Positions 44,946-53,326 of a DNA stretch of 64,000 nt are shown here, piece after piece; position 1 is the stretch's first letter; each line of letters starts with the position of its first letter. The notes under the pieces were generated by a model. It had not been told where the DNA came from. It did not search any database and saw only the letters and a program-made list of their open reading frames with translations. The translations under genes were made by a program, and so were the position numbers. The stretch lies in assembly GCA_035306605.1 (NCBI GenBank), contig DATGNR010000004.1, one strand, 5' to 3'. This DNA is from Xanthomarina sp035306605. Lineage in GTDB: Bacteria; Bacteroidota; Bacteroidia; Flavobacteriales; Flavobacteriaceae.

Positions 44946-45899
44946 ATGAGAATAGTATTATTACTTTTTATCTTGCCAATCTTGAGTTTTTCGCAAGTTG
45001 ATCCCAACATCTTTAAGAAATTTGAATCTAAATTCTATGAGATAGATGGTTATAAAATAAATGTTGAAGTTCTTGGAACCGGAGATCCAATTTTCTTTTT
45101 ACCTGGAGGACCTGGAAATTCACACGATTACATGCAGGGAAATTTCGGGCAGTATTATAAAAGCAATACAGTTGTTTTTTTCGACTTCTTAGGGAGAGGA
45201 AAAAGTGATGACGCAAAGGATGTTTCAGAATATTCAGTAGAAAATGATGTAGAGCTTATCGAGAAACTTCGAGTGCGTTTAAATTATGACAAAATAGCCT
45301 TAGTTGGGCATTCCTACGGAACGGTTCCGGCTCAAGCTTATGCCATAAAATACCCGAATAATGTAGACAAAATGGTACTGATTAATGGGTTTCATTCTGG
45401 AGTTATGTGGCAAGCCAATTGCGATAGCTACAACCATTATGCAAAAACACATTTTCCTGAAAAATGGAAACAAGTCGATTCTCTTCGTGCTTTAGGCTAT
45501 GTGTCTAGTCAGGAACCACTAAAATCAGTTTATGGGAATTTCCCAACAAAGTATATTTATTACCACAACACCAGCTTAAAACAAAACGTACCTAAAGAAA
45601 AACATAGAGGATGGGCTAACGATGTTTATGTGCAAATAATTGGTCCTGATGGCGATTTTCATGTGGCTGGAAGTATGATATACCAAGATTATAGACAGAA
45701 ACTAAAGGATGTAAAAGCCAAAACCTTAATTATTGCAGGCAGATACGATGGGGTTTCTACACCTGAATTTGCGGTGCAGTATAAAACGTTCATGCCTCAA
45801 GCTCAGTTTGAAATGTTTGAACAAAGTGCTCATAATCCATATTTAGAAGAGCCTGAAAAATTTTATGGGCTTTTTGAAACCTTTTTCAACATAAAATAA
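44946..45899 (+). CDS. Exported alpha/beta hydrolase (S33-like) in the biotin operon
   Basis: A 317-residue alpha/beta hydrolase with signal peptide 1-16 (LLFILPILSFSQ). The oxyanion block is LPGGPGNSH (52-60), as in prolyl iminopeptidases; the triad is Ser123 in GHSYG, Asp268 in GRYDGV and His296 in QSAHNP. Its place between the ketosynthase and bioB is where a BioH-type pimeloyl-ACP esterase would be expected, but the signal peptide argues for a periplasmic or outer-membrane enzyme. Substrate unknown. Gaps on either side are short (28 and 32 bases), so it is cotranscribed. Confidence 0.85.
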   Translation: MRIVLLLFILPILSFSQVDPNIFKKFESKFYEIDGYKINVEVLGTGDPIFFLPGGPGNSHDYMQGNFGQYYKSNTVVFFDFLGRGKSDDAKDVSEYSVENDVELIEKLRVRLNYDKIALVGHSYGTVPAQAYAIKYPNNVDKMVLINGFHSGVMWQANCDSYNHYAKTHFPEKWKQVDSLRALGYVSSQEPLKSVYGNFPTKYIYYHNTSLKQNVPKEKHRGWANDVYVQIIGPDGDFHVAGSMIYQDYRQKLKDVKAKTLIIAGRYDGVSTPEFAVQYKTFMPQAQFEMFEQSAHNPYLEEPEKFYGLFETFFNIK

Positions 45900-45931
45900 G
45901 TTATTTTTGATCCAAACTTGAAACCAAAACC

Positions 45932-47026
45932 ATGAGTGAAATAAGACATAACTGGACGAAAGAAGAAATTTTAGAGATTTACAACAAGCCTATGATGGAG
46001 TTGCTTTATGAAGCAGCAACAATCCATCGCTTACATCATGACCCTAATGTGGTTCAGGTGTCTACCTTACTTTCAATAAAAACAGGTGGTTGCTCTGAAG
46101 ACTGTGGTTACTGTCCTCAAGCCGCTCGTTACCACACCAACGTAGAAGGGAACGATTTAATGACTGTAAATCAGGTAAAAGCTCAAGCCTTACGTGCTAA
46201 AGAATCAGGAAGTTCTCGTGTTTGTATGGGAGCAGCTTGGAGAAATGTAAAGGATGGTGAAGAGTTTGACCAAGTTTTAGAAATGGTTAGAACCATTAAT
46301 AAACTTGATATGGAAGTGTGCTGTACCTTAGGAATGGTTACTGAAAACCAAGCAAAACGTTTAGCTGAGGCTGGACTTTATGCGTACAATCACAATTTAG
46401 ATTCTTCAGAAGAATATTATAAAGAAGTCATTTCAACTCGTGGCTATCAAGACAGGTTAGATACCATTAGCAATGTGCGTAAAACCAATGTAACAGTGTG
46501 CTCCGGAGGAATTATTGGTATGGGAGAAAGTGTAGAGGATAGAGCTGGAATGTTAGTGGCGTTATCAACCTTAGATCCTCAGCCAGAATCAACACCAATT
46601 AATGCCCTAGTGGCTGTGGAAGGAACGCCATTAGAAGATGAAAAACCTGTCGAAATTTGGGACATGATTCGTATGGTGGCAACAACAAGAATCGTAATGC
46701 CAGAAACCCAAGTACGTTTAAGTGCGGGAAGAACACAAATGAGTCGTGAAGGGCAAGCCATGTGCTTTTTTGCCGGCGCGAATTCTATTTTTGCTGGAGA
46801 TAAGTTGTTAACAACTCCAAATCCAGATGTGAATGACGATATGAGAATGTTTGAACTTTTAGGAATGAAACCTCAAAAACCATTCACTAAAAAAGTACAA
46901 CCTAAAACAGTGGAAGCAGCAGAATCTGAATATCAAGCTTTAGGTGAAAAACCAAGATGGACAAGACCAGACCATAAAATTGAGCGTAACGAGGCAGCTA
47001 AAGAAAAAGCGAAAGCCTTAAAATAG
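45932..47026 (+). CDS. bioB: Biotin synthase
   Basis: A radical-SAM enzyme that inserts sulfur into dethiobiotin. The 364-residue protein has the radical-SAM cluster cysteines C54, C58 and C61 in GGCSEDCGYCPQ, then AARYHTNVEG, and RVCMGAAWR; downstream are CCTLGMV, YNHNLDSSEEYY, and VRLSAGRTQMS with the arginine that binds the second cluster. The C-terminal 40 residues form a charged extension beyond the E. coli enzyme (346). It follows the hydrolase by 32 bases. Confidence 0.97.
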   Translation: MSEIRHNWTKEEILEIYNKPMMELLYEAATIHRLHHDPNVVQVSTLLSIKTGGCSEDCGYCPQAARYHTNVEGNDLMTVNQVKAQALRAKESGSSRVCMGAAWRNVKDGEEFDQVLEMVRTINKLDMEVCCTLGMVTENQAKRLAEAGLYAYNHNLDSSEEYYKEVISTRGYQDRLDTISNVRKTNVTVCSGGIIGMGESVEDRAGMLVALSTLDPQPESTPINALVAVEGTPLEDEKPVEIWDMIRMVATTRIVMPETQVRLSAGRTQMSREGQAMCFFAGANSIFAGDKLLTTPNPDVNDDMRMFELLGMKPQKPFTKKVQPKTVEAAESEYQALGEKPRWTRPDHKIERNEAAKEKAKALK

Positions 47027-47058
47027 TTTTGGAACTTTTTTAACCTCCTGAAATGTAG

Positions 47059-47928
47059 ATGTCTAAATTAAATTTACAGGAAATTCCACGTGTTAAATCT
47101 ATCACTAAAGATGATTTTATAAAACACTACTTTAAACCACAGAAACCTGTGGTTATAGAGCAGTTTATTGGGGATTGGCCTGCGTTTAATAAATGGAGTC
47201 TAGATTATTTTAAAGAGTTAGCAGGAGATAAAGTGGTGGCGCTTTACGACGATAGACCAGTGTCTCATCGAGACGGATTTAATCAACCTCATGCAAAAAT
47301 GACCCTGGGGGAATATGTTGATTTACTTAAAAGTGAACCTACAAAATATCGCATTTTTCTCTGGAATATTTTAAAAGAAGTCCCAGAACTCCAAAACGAT
47401 TTTAAATACCCGGATTTTGGCTTAAAACTCTTGAAAAAACTACCTATGTTGTTTTTTGGAGGTGAGGACTCTTACACCTTTATGCATTATGATATTGATT
47501 TAGCGAATATTTTTCATGTGCACTTTTCAGGAGAAAAAGAGGTAATCCTTTTCGACCAAAAACAAAATAAATACTTGTATAAAGTACCACATGCCTTAAT
47601 TACGCGTGAGGATATTGATTTTTCCAATCCCGATTTTGAAAAATGGCCGGCCTTAAAACATGCAAAGGGCTTTAAAACCCTGCTTAACCACGGTGAAACG
47701 CTATATATGCCTGAAGGTTATTGGCACTATATGAAATATAAAACCACGGGGTTTTCTATGAGTCTGCGAGCCATTCCTAGAAATCCCAAGAATCTAGGAA
47801 AAGCTATTTATAACCTGTTTATCATGAGGAATTTTGATAATGCCATGAGGCGGCTAAGAGGGCAAAAATGGATCGATTGGAAAAACGAACAGGCCTTGCT
47901 GAGAACCTCTAAACATAGCAGTTCTTAA
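47059..47928 (+). CDS. Cupin-like (JmjC-type) protein
   Basis: A 289-residue protein of the cupin_8/JmjC-like fold. The metal-binding set fits an Fe(II)/2-oxoglutarate oxygenase: His143 and Asp145 in FMHYDIDLAN and His223 in EGYWHYM. The N-terminal KPVVIEQFIGDWPAF is a common start of this family, whose members hydroxylate proteins or small molecules. The substrate is unknown. It is 33 bases downstream of bioB and probably the last gene of the operon, but no logic ties it to biotin. Confidence 0.85.
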   Translation: MSKLNLQEIPRVKSITKDDFIKHYFKPQKPVVIEQFIGDWPAFNKWSLDYFKELAGDKVVALYDDRPVSHRDGFNQPHAKMTLGEYVDLLKSEPTKYRIFLWNILKEVPELQNDFKYPDFGLKLLKKLPMLFFGGEDSYTFMHYDIDLANIFHVHFSGEKEVILFDQKQNKYLYKVPHALITREDIDFSNPDFEKWPALKHAKGFKTLLNHGETLYMPEGYWHYMKYKTTGFSMSLRAIPRNPKNLGKAIYNLFIMRNFDNAMRRLRGQKWIDWKNEQALLRTSKHSSS

Positions 47929-47962
47929 GGAATAAAATCTGGAGTGTACATTGCAAATCCGT

Positions 47963-48541
47963 TTATCGGTAAAAATTCATATCATCCAAATAGTCCCAAA
48001 CTTTTGGAGGTAACATAGGTTGGACGTTTTTACCTTCTTTAATACATGTTCTTATAAAAGTAGAGGAAAGCTCCATGATGGGAGCCTTGACATGATGTAT
48101 TTTTTCATGTCCTTTAAATTGAGTGTCCACAGCGCCTTCTGATAGTCGTGGATAAGTGTAAATATCATGTCTTTCTAATATCAGCTCATAATTTTTCCAC
48201 TTATGGAAACTCTTTAAATTATCCTCTCCCATAATTAAACTGAATTCATGCTTAGGATATTTTTCCTCTAAATAAACTAAAGTGTTTATCGTATAATTAG
48301 GTTGAGGTAGGTTGAATTCTATGTCACTCGGACTTAAAGATTCGTAGGGTTCTGTGGCGAGATAAACCATCTCCAAACGCTGGTAATTGTCTAAAAGGGT
48401 GCTTTTCTTTTTAAACGGACTGTGAGGGGTAATTACAAACCAGATTTTTTCCAAATCGCTGTGTTCCACCAAATGATTGGCAATTATAAGATGCCCAATA
48501 TGAATGGGGTTGAAAGACCCAAAAAACAGTCCAATTTTCAT
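47963..48541 (-). CDS. nadD: Nicotinate-nucleotide adenylyltransferase
   Basis: Forms deamido-NAD from nicotinate mononucleotide and ATP. The 192-residue protein shows the nucleotidyltransferase motif GSFNPIHIGHL near the N-terminus, WFVITPHSPFK, the FSLIMGEDNLKSFHKW block and LSSTFIRTCI as the ISSTxIR motif near the C-terminus. It is the third gene of a minus-strand unit yicC-gmk-nadD, two bases after gmk. Assignment secure. Confidence 0.95.
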   Translation of the reverse strand: MKIGLFFGSFNPIHIGHLIIANHLVEHSDLEKIWFVITPHSPFKKKSTLLDNYQRLEMVYLATEPYESLSPSDIEFNLPQPNYTINTLVYLEEKYPKHEFSLIMGEDNLKSFHKWKNYELILERHDIYTYPRLSEGAVDTQFKGHEKIHHVKAPIMELSSTFIRTCIKEGKNVQPMLPPKVWDYLDDMNFYR

Positions 48542-48543
48542 TT

Positions 48544-49137
48544 TTAAAGGGGTTTATTTACAAAGTTACCTACTAAGTTCTCGGCTTCTGTAAGGGCGTT
48601 TTCTAGGTTGTCATTTTCTATAATTACGTCAAATAAAGGCGCTGTAGCAAGCTCTGCTGAGGCTTTGGCAATACGCATGTTTATTTTGTCGTCACTTTCT
48701 GTTTTGCGCTTTTTTAACCTTATTTTAAGCTCGTCTATACTTGGTGGTTTTACAAATACAGCTAAGGTTTCAGTCGGAAATTTTCGTTTTATGCGTAAGC
48801 CACCAGAAACATCGATATCGAAAATAACATGCTTACCTTGAGCCCAAATACGTTCCACTTCCGTTTTTAAAGTACCATAAAAATTATCGCGATAAACTTC
48901 TTCCCACTCTAAAAATTCATCGTTTTTTATTTTCTGTTTAAATTCCGAGGCCGATAAAAAATAATAATCTTTTCCGTGGATTTCTGTGCCTCTTTTTTCT
49001 CTGGAAGTAGCAGAAATAGAGAACTCTAAATTTAATTCTTCTAGGTTTAATAGGTGTCTTACTATAGTCGTTTTCCCGGAACCGGATGGAGCTGAAAATA
49101 CGATGAGTTTTCCTTGGTGTGGCTTTTTGTCTGTCAC
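48544..49137 (-). CDS. gmk: Guanylate kinase
   Basis: Phosphorylates GMP to GDP. The 197-residue protein has the P-loop FSAPSGSGKTTIV (about 14-26), FSISATSREKRGTEIHGKDYYF with the GMP-binding residues, VIFDIDVSGG, and the lid segment with the RLKKRKTESDDKI stretch. It lies between yicC and nadD; translation of nadD is likely coupled because only two bases separate them. Confidence 0.96.
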   Translation of the reverse strand: MTDKKPHQGKLIVFSAPSGSGKTTIVRHLLNLEELNLEFSISATSREKRGTEIHGKDYYFLSASEFKQKIKNDEFLEWEEVYRDNFYGTLKTEVERIWAQGKHVIFDIDVSGGLRIKRKFPTETLAVFVKPPSIDELKIRLKKRKTESDDKINMRIAKASAELATAPLFDVIIENDNLENALTEAENLVGNFVNKPL

Positions 49138-49187
49138 AAATATGGTTTTAATTTATTGAACGTTGAACGATGAATTCGAAATACCGA

Positions 49188-50045
49188 TTAAAGCACATTC
49201 AAAAGCTGTTCCTTAATTTTTTCTAATTCGTCTTTCATTTGAACCACTAACTGCTGCATAGCTGCATAGTTGCTTTTAGAGCCTATGGTGTTAATTTCTC
49301 TTCCTAGTTCTTGGGCAATAAAACCGAGTTTTTTTCCGTTGGAATCTGCCGAGTTCAAGGCCGAGTGGAAATAGTCTAAATGGTTTTTTAAACGTACCTT
49401 TTCTTCGGTAATATCAAACTTTTCAATGTAGTAAACCAATTCTTGCTCAAACCGATTTTCGTCTACTTTCTCTTTTAATTCTTCAACACCTTTGCGCAAA
49501 CGTTCTCGCACTCCCGCAATGCGCTCAGGATCCATGGAAATAACCTGCTCTAATAAAGCTTCAATATTGTTTAATCGCATCCTGAAATCGGCTTCAAGGA
49601 CCTTTCCTTCGTCCAGTCGGTAGATTTGAATGTTTTTTAAGGCTACTTTTACTTCTTCTAAAATAGCTGCCCACTCATCTTCATCAATGTCATCACGCTC
49701 GGTGTTTAGGGTATCCGGAAAACGTACAGCCATCTTTAACAATTCCGTTTCGTCGCCATCAACAATTTCTTTTAATTGCTTCATGTATTGCCTTATAACG
49801 GTTTTGTTTAATTGGGTGGTGCTTTCTTCACCGGTCATTTCAACATACAAAGAGAAATCTATCTTCCCACGCTCCAGTTCGGTGCCAATAAGTTTTCTTA
49901 ACGACAATTCTTTCTCTCTGTAAATTGAAGGCATTCTAGCATTCAAATCGAGATTTTTACTGTTAAGCGATTTTATTTCAATGGAAATTTTCTTTGTTGG
50001 TAATTGCAAAATGGATTTGCCATAACCGGTCATGGAGTGAATCAT
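49188..50045 (-). CDS. YicC-family endoribonuclease
   Basis: A 285-residue cytoplasmic protein with the YicC signature MIHSMTGYGK at the N-terminus, IEIKSLNSKNLDLNARMP, and at the C-terminus GKKLGFIAQELGREINTIGSKS. YicC of E. coli is an endoribonuclease, and the C-terminal region (DUF1732) holds acidic residues used in catalysis. It is the first gene of the unit yicC-gmk-nadD with an exact -7 element upstream. The association of yicC with gmk is widespread. Confidence 0.93.
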   Translation of the reverse strand: MIHSMTGYGKSILQLPTKKISIEIKSLNSKNLDLNARMPSIYREKELSLRKLIGTELERGKIDFSLYVEMTGEESTTQLNKTVIRQYMKQLKEIVDGDETELLKMAVRFPDTLNTERDDIDEDEWAAILEEVKVALKNIQIYRLDEGKVLEADFRMRLNNIEALLEQVISMDPERIAGVRERLRKGVEELKEKVDENRFEQELVYYIEKFDITEEKVRLKNHLDYFHSALNSADSNGKKLGFIAQELGREINTIGSKSNYAAMQQLVVQMKDELEKIKEQLLNVL

Positions 50046-50065
50046 ATCTCGTTTTTAAAGTTGTA

Positions 50066-50073
50066 CAAAGGTA
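50066..50073 (-). promoter_or_regulatory. -7 promoter element of yicC-gmk-nadD (minus strand)
   Basis: CAAAGGTA on the plus strand reads TACCTTTG on the minus strand, 20 bases before the yicC start, an exact TAnnTTTG match. Confidence 0.55.
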
Positions 50074-50131
50074 GGAAAAACTAAGGGCTTAGAAAATAGT
50101 ATTTTTATTATGCATGCATAGTAAAATATTG

Positions 50132-50139
50132 TAAATTTG
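50132..50139 (+). promoter_or_regulatory. -7 promoter element of the thioesterase gene
   Basis: TAAATTTG, exact match, 18 bases before the ATG at 50158. It is divergent from the yicC element. Confidence 0.55.
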
Positions 50140-50157
50140 TCCTTTAAATTTTAAAAC

Positions 50158-50640
50158 ATGTACACAAAAGAATTTGAGATTAGATGGAGTGATGTAGATG
50201 CGAATAGACATCTCGCAAATAGCGCATATACCAACTTTATGAGCCATACTAGAATGGCATTTTTAATTGAAAACGGCTTTGGAATGAAAACCTTAGCAGA
50301 CCATAATTTAGGGCCTGTAGTGTTTTATGAACACATGTATTATTTCAAGGAAGCATTTATGGGACAACCAATAAAAGTAAGCTTGGAAGTCTCAGGTTTG
50401 AGTGAGGATGGAATGTTTTTTAAATTTGATCATAATTTTTACAACCATAAAGGTGAAAATATTGCACATTGTGAAATGCTTGGTGCTTGGATGGATTTAA
50501 CAACAAGAAAGTTAATTGGACTTCCAGAAGAGCTATTGGCTATAGAAGATAACTTTCCTAAAACCAAAGATTTTAAAACATTAACCAAGGAAGATACTAG
50601 GGCTGCTGGAAAGAAACCGGTGCATCTGACTAGGGGATAA
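50158..50640 (+). CDS. Acyl-CoA thioesterase (hotdog, 4HBT type)
   Basis: A 160-residue single-hotdog thioesterase. The signature RWSDVDANRHLANSAYTNFM, with the catalytic aspartate followed by the NRHLANSAY helix start, is that of 4-hydroxybenzoyl-CoA-like thioesterases. The last 25 residues are basic and probably disordered. It ends one base before the stop of the EamA gene on the other strand. Substrate chain cannot be told. Confidence 0.88.
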   Translation: MYTKEFEIRWSDVDANRHLANSAYTNFMSHTRMAFLIENGFGMKTLADHNLGPVVFYEHMYYFKEAFMGQPIKVSLEVSGLSEDGMFFKFDHNFYNHKGENIAHCEMLGAWMDLTTRKLIGLPEELLAIEDNFPKTKDFKTLTKEDTRAAGKKPVHLTRG

Positions 50641-50641
50641 C

Positions 50642-51526
50642 TTAGTTTTTTTTAGTAACTAAATAAACCCCAGCAAATATTAAAACGGCCGCTATAACTT
50701 TTACTAAGTCTATGGTGTCGCTTCCCATAAAAAGAGCGAAAACACTGGCAATTACAGGTTGAATGTATAAAAAAGTGCTGACGGTTGAGGCTTTTAAATG
50801 TCTTAAAGCTAAAGGGTTTAAAAGATAGGTTCCGAAAGTGGCTCCTACAACTACAAACAGAACAGAAAATAAAATATAAGGAGGGAAAGTTGCCCACGCT
50901 ATCTGTGAAAATTCGTTGTAACCGAACGGAATAACCAAGAGTGCTCCGAATAAAAATAACCATCTAATAAAGGTAAATGGATGGTATTTGTTGGTTAAAT
51001 TTTTAATAATGATAATATAAATACTGTACGAAACGGCATTTATAAAAATTAAAAGATTTCCTAAAGGAATCTGATCTGTTGGATGGGGAGATTTTCCATA
51101 AACAGAAAGGACAATAGCTCCTGATAGACCTAGCGAAATACCTATTATTTTAAGTCCAGTAACTCGTTCCTTTAAGAAAAATGCCGACAATAGTAAAACT
51201 ACAATGGGCACGACAGTCATAATTACGGAGGCATGAATAGGGGTTGTAAACTCTAATCCTTTAAAAAACGTTAGAAAGTTTAACCCGAGTCCGAAAACAG
51301 CGGCAAAAAAGATGGTAATATAATCTTTCGCTGCAATAGGTTCTTTAACCGTAAACAAACTAAAAATCCAAAATAAAATGGCGGCCCCTACAACCCGGAC
51401 TAATAGAAAACCATAGGGTTTGATATAGCCTTCAGCAAGAACGTCGTTCGCAAAAGTAAAAGTAAGCCCATAAATAACATGGACGAGGGTTACAGCAATT
51501 AAAGCAAGAATCCGAGTTTTATCCAT
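50642..51526 (-). CDS. EamA/DMT-superfamily transporter
   Basis: A 294-residue inner-membrane transporter with ten predicted helices in two EamA repeats (first about 5-140, second about 150-290). LIAVTLVHVIYGLTFTFAND and the ITFFKGLEFTTPIHASVIMTVVP-like region (here LTFFKGLEFTTPIHAS) are typical. The family exports amino acids, purines or other small metabolites; substrate unknown. Its start overlaps the end of the ArsC-like gene by eight bases, so the two are cotranscribed. Confidence 0.9.
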   Translation of the reverse strand: MDKTRILALIAVTLVHVIYGLTFTFANDVLAEGYIKPYGFLLVRVVGAAILFWIFSLFTVKEPIAAKDYITIFFAAVFGLGLNFLTFFKGLEFTTPIHASVIMTVVPIVVLLLSAFFLKERVTGLKIIGISLGLSGAIVLSVYGKSPHPTDQIPLGNLLIFINAVSYSIYIIIIKNLTNKYHPFTFIRWLFLFGALLVIPFGYNEFSQIAWATFPPYILFSVLFVVVGATFGTYLLNPLALRHLKASTVSTFLYIQPVIASVFALFMGSDTIDLVKVIAAVLIFAGVYLVTKKN

Positions 51527-51878
51527 GTAGGGCTTCTTTGGCTTCTTGGACTACTTTTTTAGAATTACCAATAAATATGCGATGGTTGAAAAGGAGAACG
51601 GGACGACTTAAAAACGTGTAATGTTCTAGTAAATAACGCTTGTAATCAGATTCTGTTAAGTCCTGATTTTTTAAATCCATCTCTTTGTAAAGCTTAGCGC
51701 GTTTACTAAAAAGGGCCTCGTACGAGCCTGCTAGCGCCTTCATCTCCTCTAATTGTTTTACAGTAATTTCTTCACTCTTGATGTCTTGTAAAAAAAAGTC
51801 AGATGGTAAATCCCACGCTTTTAAAATTCGTGTACACGTACTGCAGGTCTTTAAATAATAAACTTTTTTCATAGTCAT
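51519..51878 (-). CDS. ArsC/Spx-family thioredoxin-fold protein
   Basis: A 119-residue thioredoxin-fold protein. KTCSTCTRILKAW holds a CxxC at the active site, and SRPVLLFNHRIFIGNS is the usual ArsC/Spx second half. It is closer to the YffB/ArsC-like reductases than to true arsenate reductases, since no arsenic genes are near. Two near starts (51878 and 51872) are both possible; the second gives MKKVYYLKTC directly. It overlaps the EamA gene. Confidence 0.85.
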   Translation of the reverse strand: MTMKKVYYLKTCSTCTRILKAWDLPSDFFLQDIKSEEITVKQLEEMKALAGSYEALFSKRAKLYKEMDLKNQDLTESDYKRYLLEHYTFLSRPVLLFNHRIFIGNSKKVVQEAKEALHG

Positions 51879-52001
51879 TTTCTATAAACCGCTATGCCTA
51901 AAGGCTAAAACGGAAATCATTTAGTTGAAGCTTTATTTTCGTTGAACAAAGAACGCCCATTTTTACTGAAATTTAATTACTTTTAAGCAAAATTTAAAAA
52001 C

Positions 52002-52457
52002 ATGGATGGGGCATTCGACATCGCTATAAAAAACAGAAATATCTTAAAAACCTTTTTAGAAACCTGCACTTTGGAAGAGCTAAATAAAGTGCCAAAGGGT
52101 TTTAATAATAATATCATTTGGAATATAGCCCACACCATAGTTACCCAACAGCTATTGGTGTACAATTTATCTGCTGTGCCCATGCTTGTGTCCGACGATC
52201 TAGTTAATAGATATAGAAAAGGAACAAAACCGGAAGGTGCTGTTACCCAGTCTGAAGTAGAGCGCATTAAGGGCTTGCTTTTCACGACCATAGAAAAAAC
52301 CAAGGAAGACTACAAAAACCAGGTGTTTAAAACCTATACGGAGTATACGGTTACCACAAAAAGTGTCTTAACAAACGTCGAAGAAGCTATTGATTTTAAT
52401 AACTTTCACGAGGGCATTCATTTGGGCTATATTATGGCTTTAAAAAAGTGCTTATAA
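52002..52457 (+). CDS. DinB-family four-helix-bundle protein
   Basis: A 151-residue DinB/YfiT-type protein. The expected metal-binding histidines are visible: one in NIAHTIVTQQ (about 46) and two in FHEGIHLGYIM (about 138-142). These proteins act as thiol-dependent transferases in some bacteria and have unknown roles in Bacteroidota. Its TAA stop abuts the stop of the DUF3298 gene on the other strand in a TTATAA palindrome. Confidence 0.87.
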   Translation: MDGAFDIAIKNRNILKTFLETCTLEELNKVPKGFNNNIIWNIAHTIVTQQLLVYNLSAVPMLVSDDLVNRYRKGTKPEGAVTQSEVERIKGLLFTTIEKTKEDYKNQVFKTYTEYTVTTKSVLTNVEEAIDFNNFHEGIHLGYIMALKKCL

Positions 52458-53168
52458 ATAATTTAAAACACTTTGTAATTCGCTCCAAGGGATATGGATT
52501 TCTGTTATTCCAGTAGAATAAGGTGCTATTTCGTAGGTGTTGAAAAGTAAAATGACACCGTCTTCAGTCAATCCAATGTTTTCTGGCAATTGAAAAGTAT
52601 CAGGCTCAAAATAGAGCTCCCTTTTGTCGGCAATCTCTTCATAGAAATAGGTTTTTGCCATATCAGTGAAGCCTAAATAATCTTCAAATAAGTCTTCATT
52701 TCTTAATGGGGCTCCTGTTTGAGCATTAAAGTTTAAAAACCTGATGTTTAAACTACCATGAGCCCCTCCAGTATTGATATAAGTGGTTATGGATATGGAA
52801 ATCACATCTGAAGATTGATACATAACTTCTCCGTCAATTTGCGCCTCCCAAGCCATCACACTGTCCGGGAAATCAGCCTTAAAACGATTGAATTCAGCAT
52901 TAAACGAGTCAATACTTTCAGAAACGGTTTTAGGAGCAGCGCTCTCAAGCTCATCCGAGCCTAAGGAGCTTATAATTAATTCATCAATGGCCTTGTTGAT
53001 AGCGGCAGAAGCGACATCCGTTCCGCTAGCTTCAGGAATGTTAATTTCTACTAGTTTATTGGTGCTAGTGGTCTTGTTTATTTCTTTGAATTCAATGGGT
53101 TTTTCTTCCTTACAAGTCTGTGAAATCAGGGAAATTAGTATAGCGTAAACAAAAATTTTAAAGCGCAT
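52452..53168 (-). CDS. DUF3298 (RsiV-like) lipoprotein
   Basis: A 238-residue lipoprotein: signal ending LISQTCKEEK (Cys19). The mature part has the DUF4163/DUF3298 arrangement: INIPEASGTDVASAAINKAI, then VISISITTYINTGGAHG (the strongly conserved GGAHG loop) and LNFNAQTGAPLRNEDLF, ending with FNTYEIAPYSTGI. This fold is shared with the RsiV anti-sigma receptor, which binds lysozyme in Bacillus, but here there is no sigma-factor-binding part. Probable envelope protein, function unknown. Confidence 0.88.
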   Translation of the reverse strand: MRFKIFVYAILISLISQTCKEEKPIEFKEINKTTSTNKLVEINIPEASGTDVASAAINKAIDELIISSLGSDELESAAPKTVSESIDSFNAEFNRFKADFPDSVMAWEAQIDGEVMYQSSDVISISITTYINTGGAHGSLNIRFLNFNAQTGAPLRNEDLFEDYLGFTDMAKTYFYEEIADKRELYFEPDTFQLPENIGLTEDGVILLFNTYEIAPYSTGITEIHIPWSELQSVLNYL

Positions 53169-53210
53169 GACACAAAAGAATTTAGATGATGTTAAAGGTA
53201 GTTATTGTAT

Positions 53211-53240
53211 TTGAATAGGCCGAATTAAACCGTAACTTTG
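53211..53240 (+). promoter_or_regulatory. Promoter of the trans-sulfuration enzyme gene
   Basis: TTG at 53211-53213, 19 bases, then TAACTTTG at 53233-53240: an exact -7 element at consensus spacing. The ATG is 86 bases further on, leaving a leader of about 80 bases with no riboswitch structure that I recognise. Confidence 0.65.
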
Positions 53241-53326
53241 TTAGAATGTTTTTCGGATGTTTTTACTGAAAATCATGAACAAAATTTACTGGTTTTAAAC
53301 ACCAGCTTATTGATAAGTTACTGCAA

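Noticed and set aside
53241..53326. Possible SAM riboswitch in the leader of the trans-sulfuration gene
   Set aside because: No matching conserved core or paired regions could be traced.
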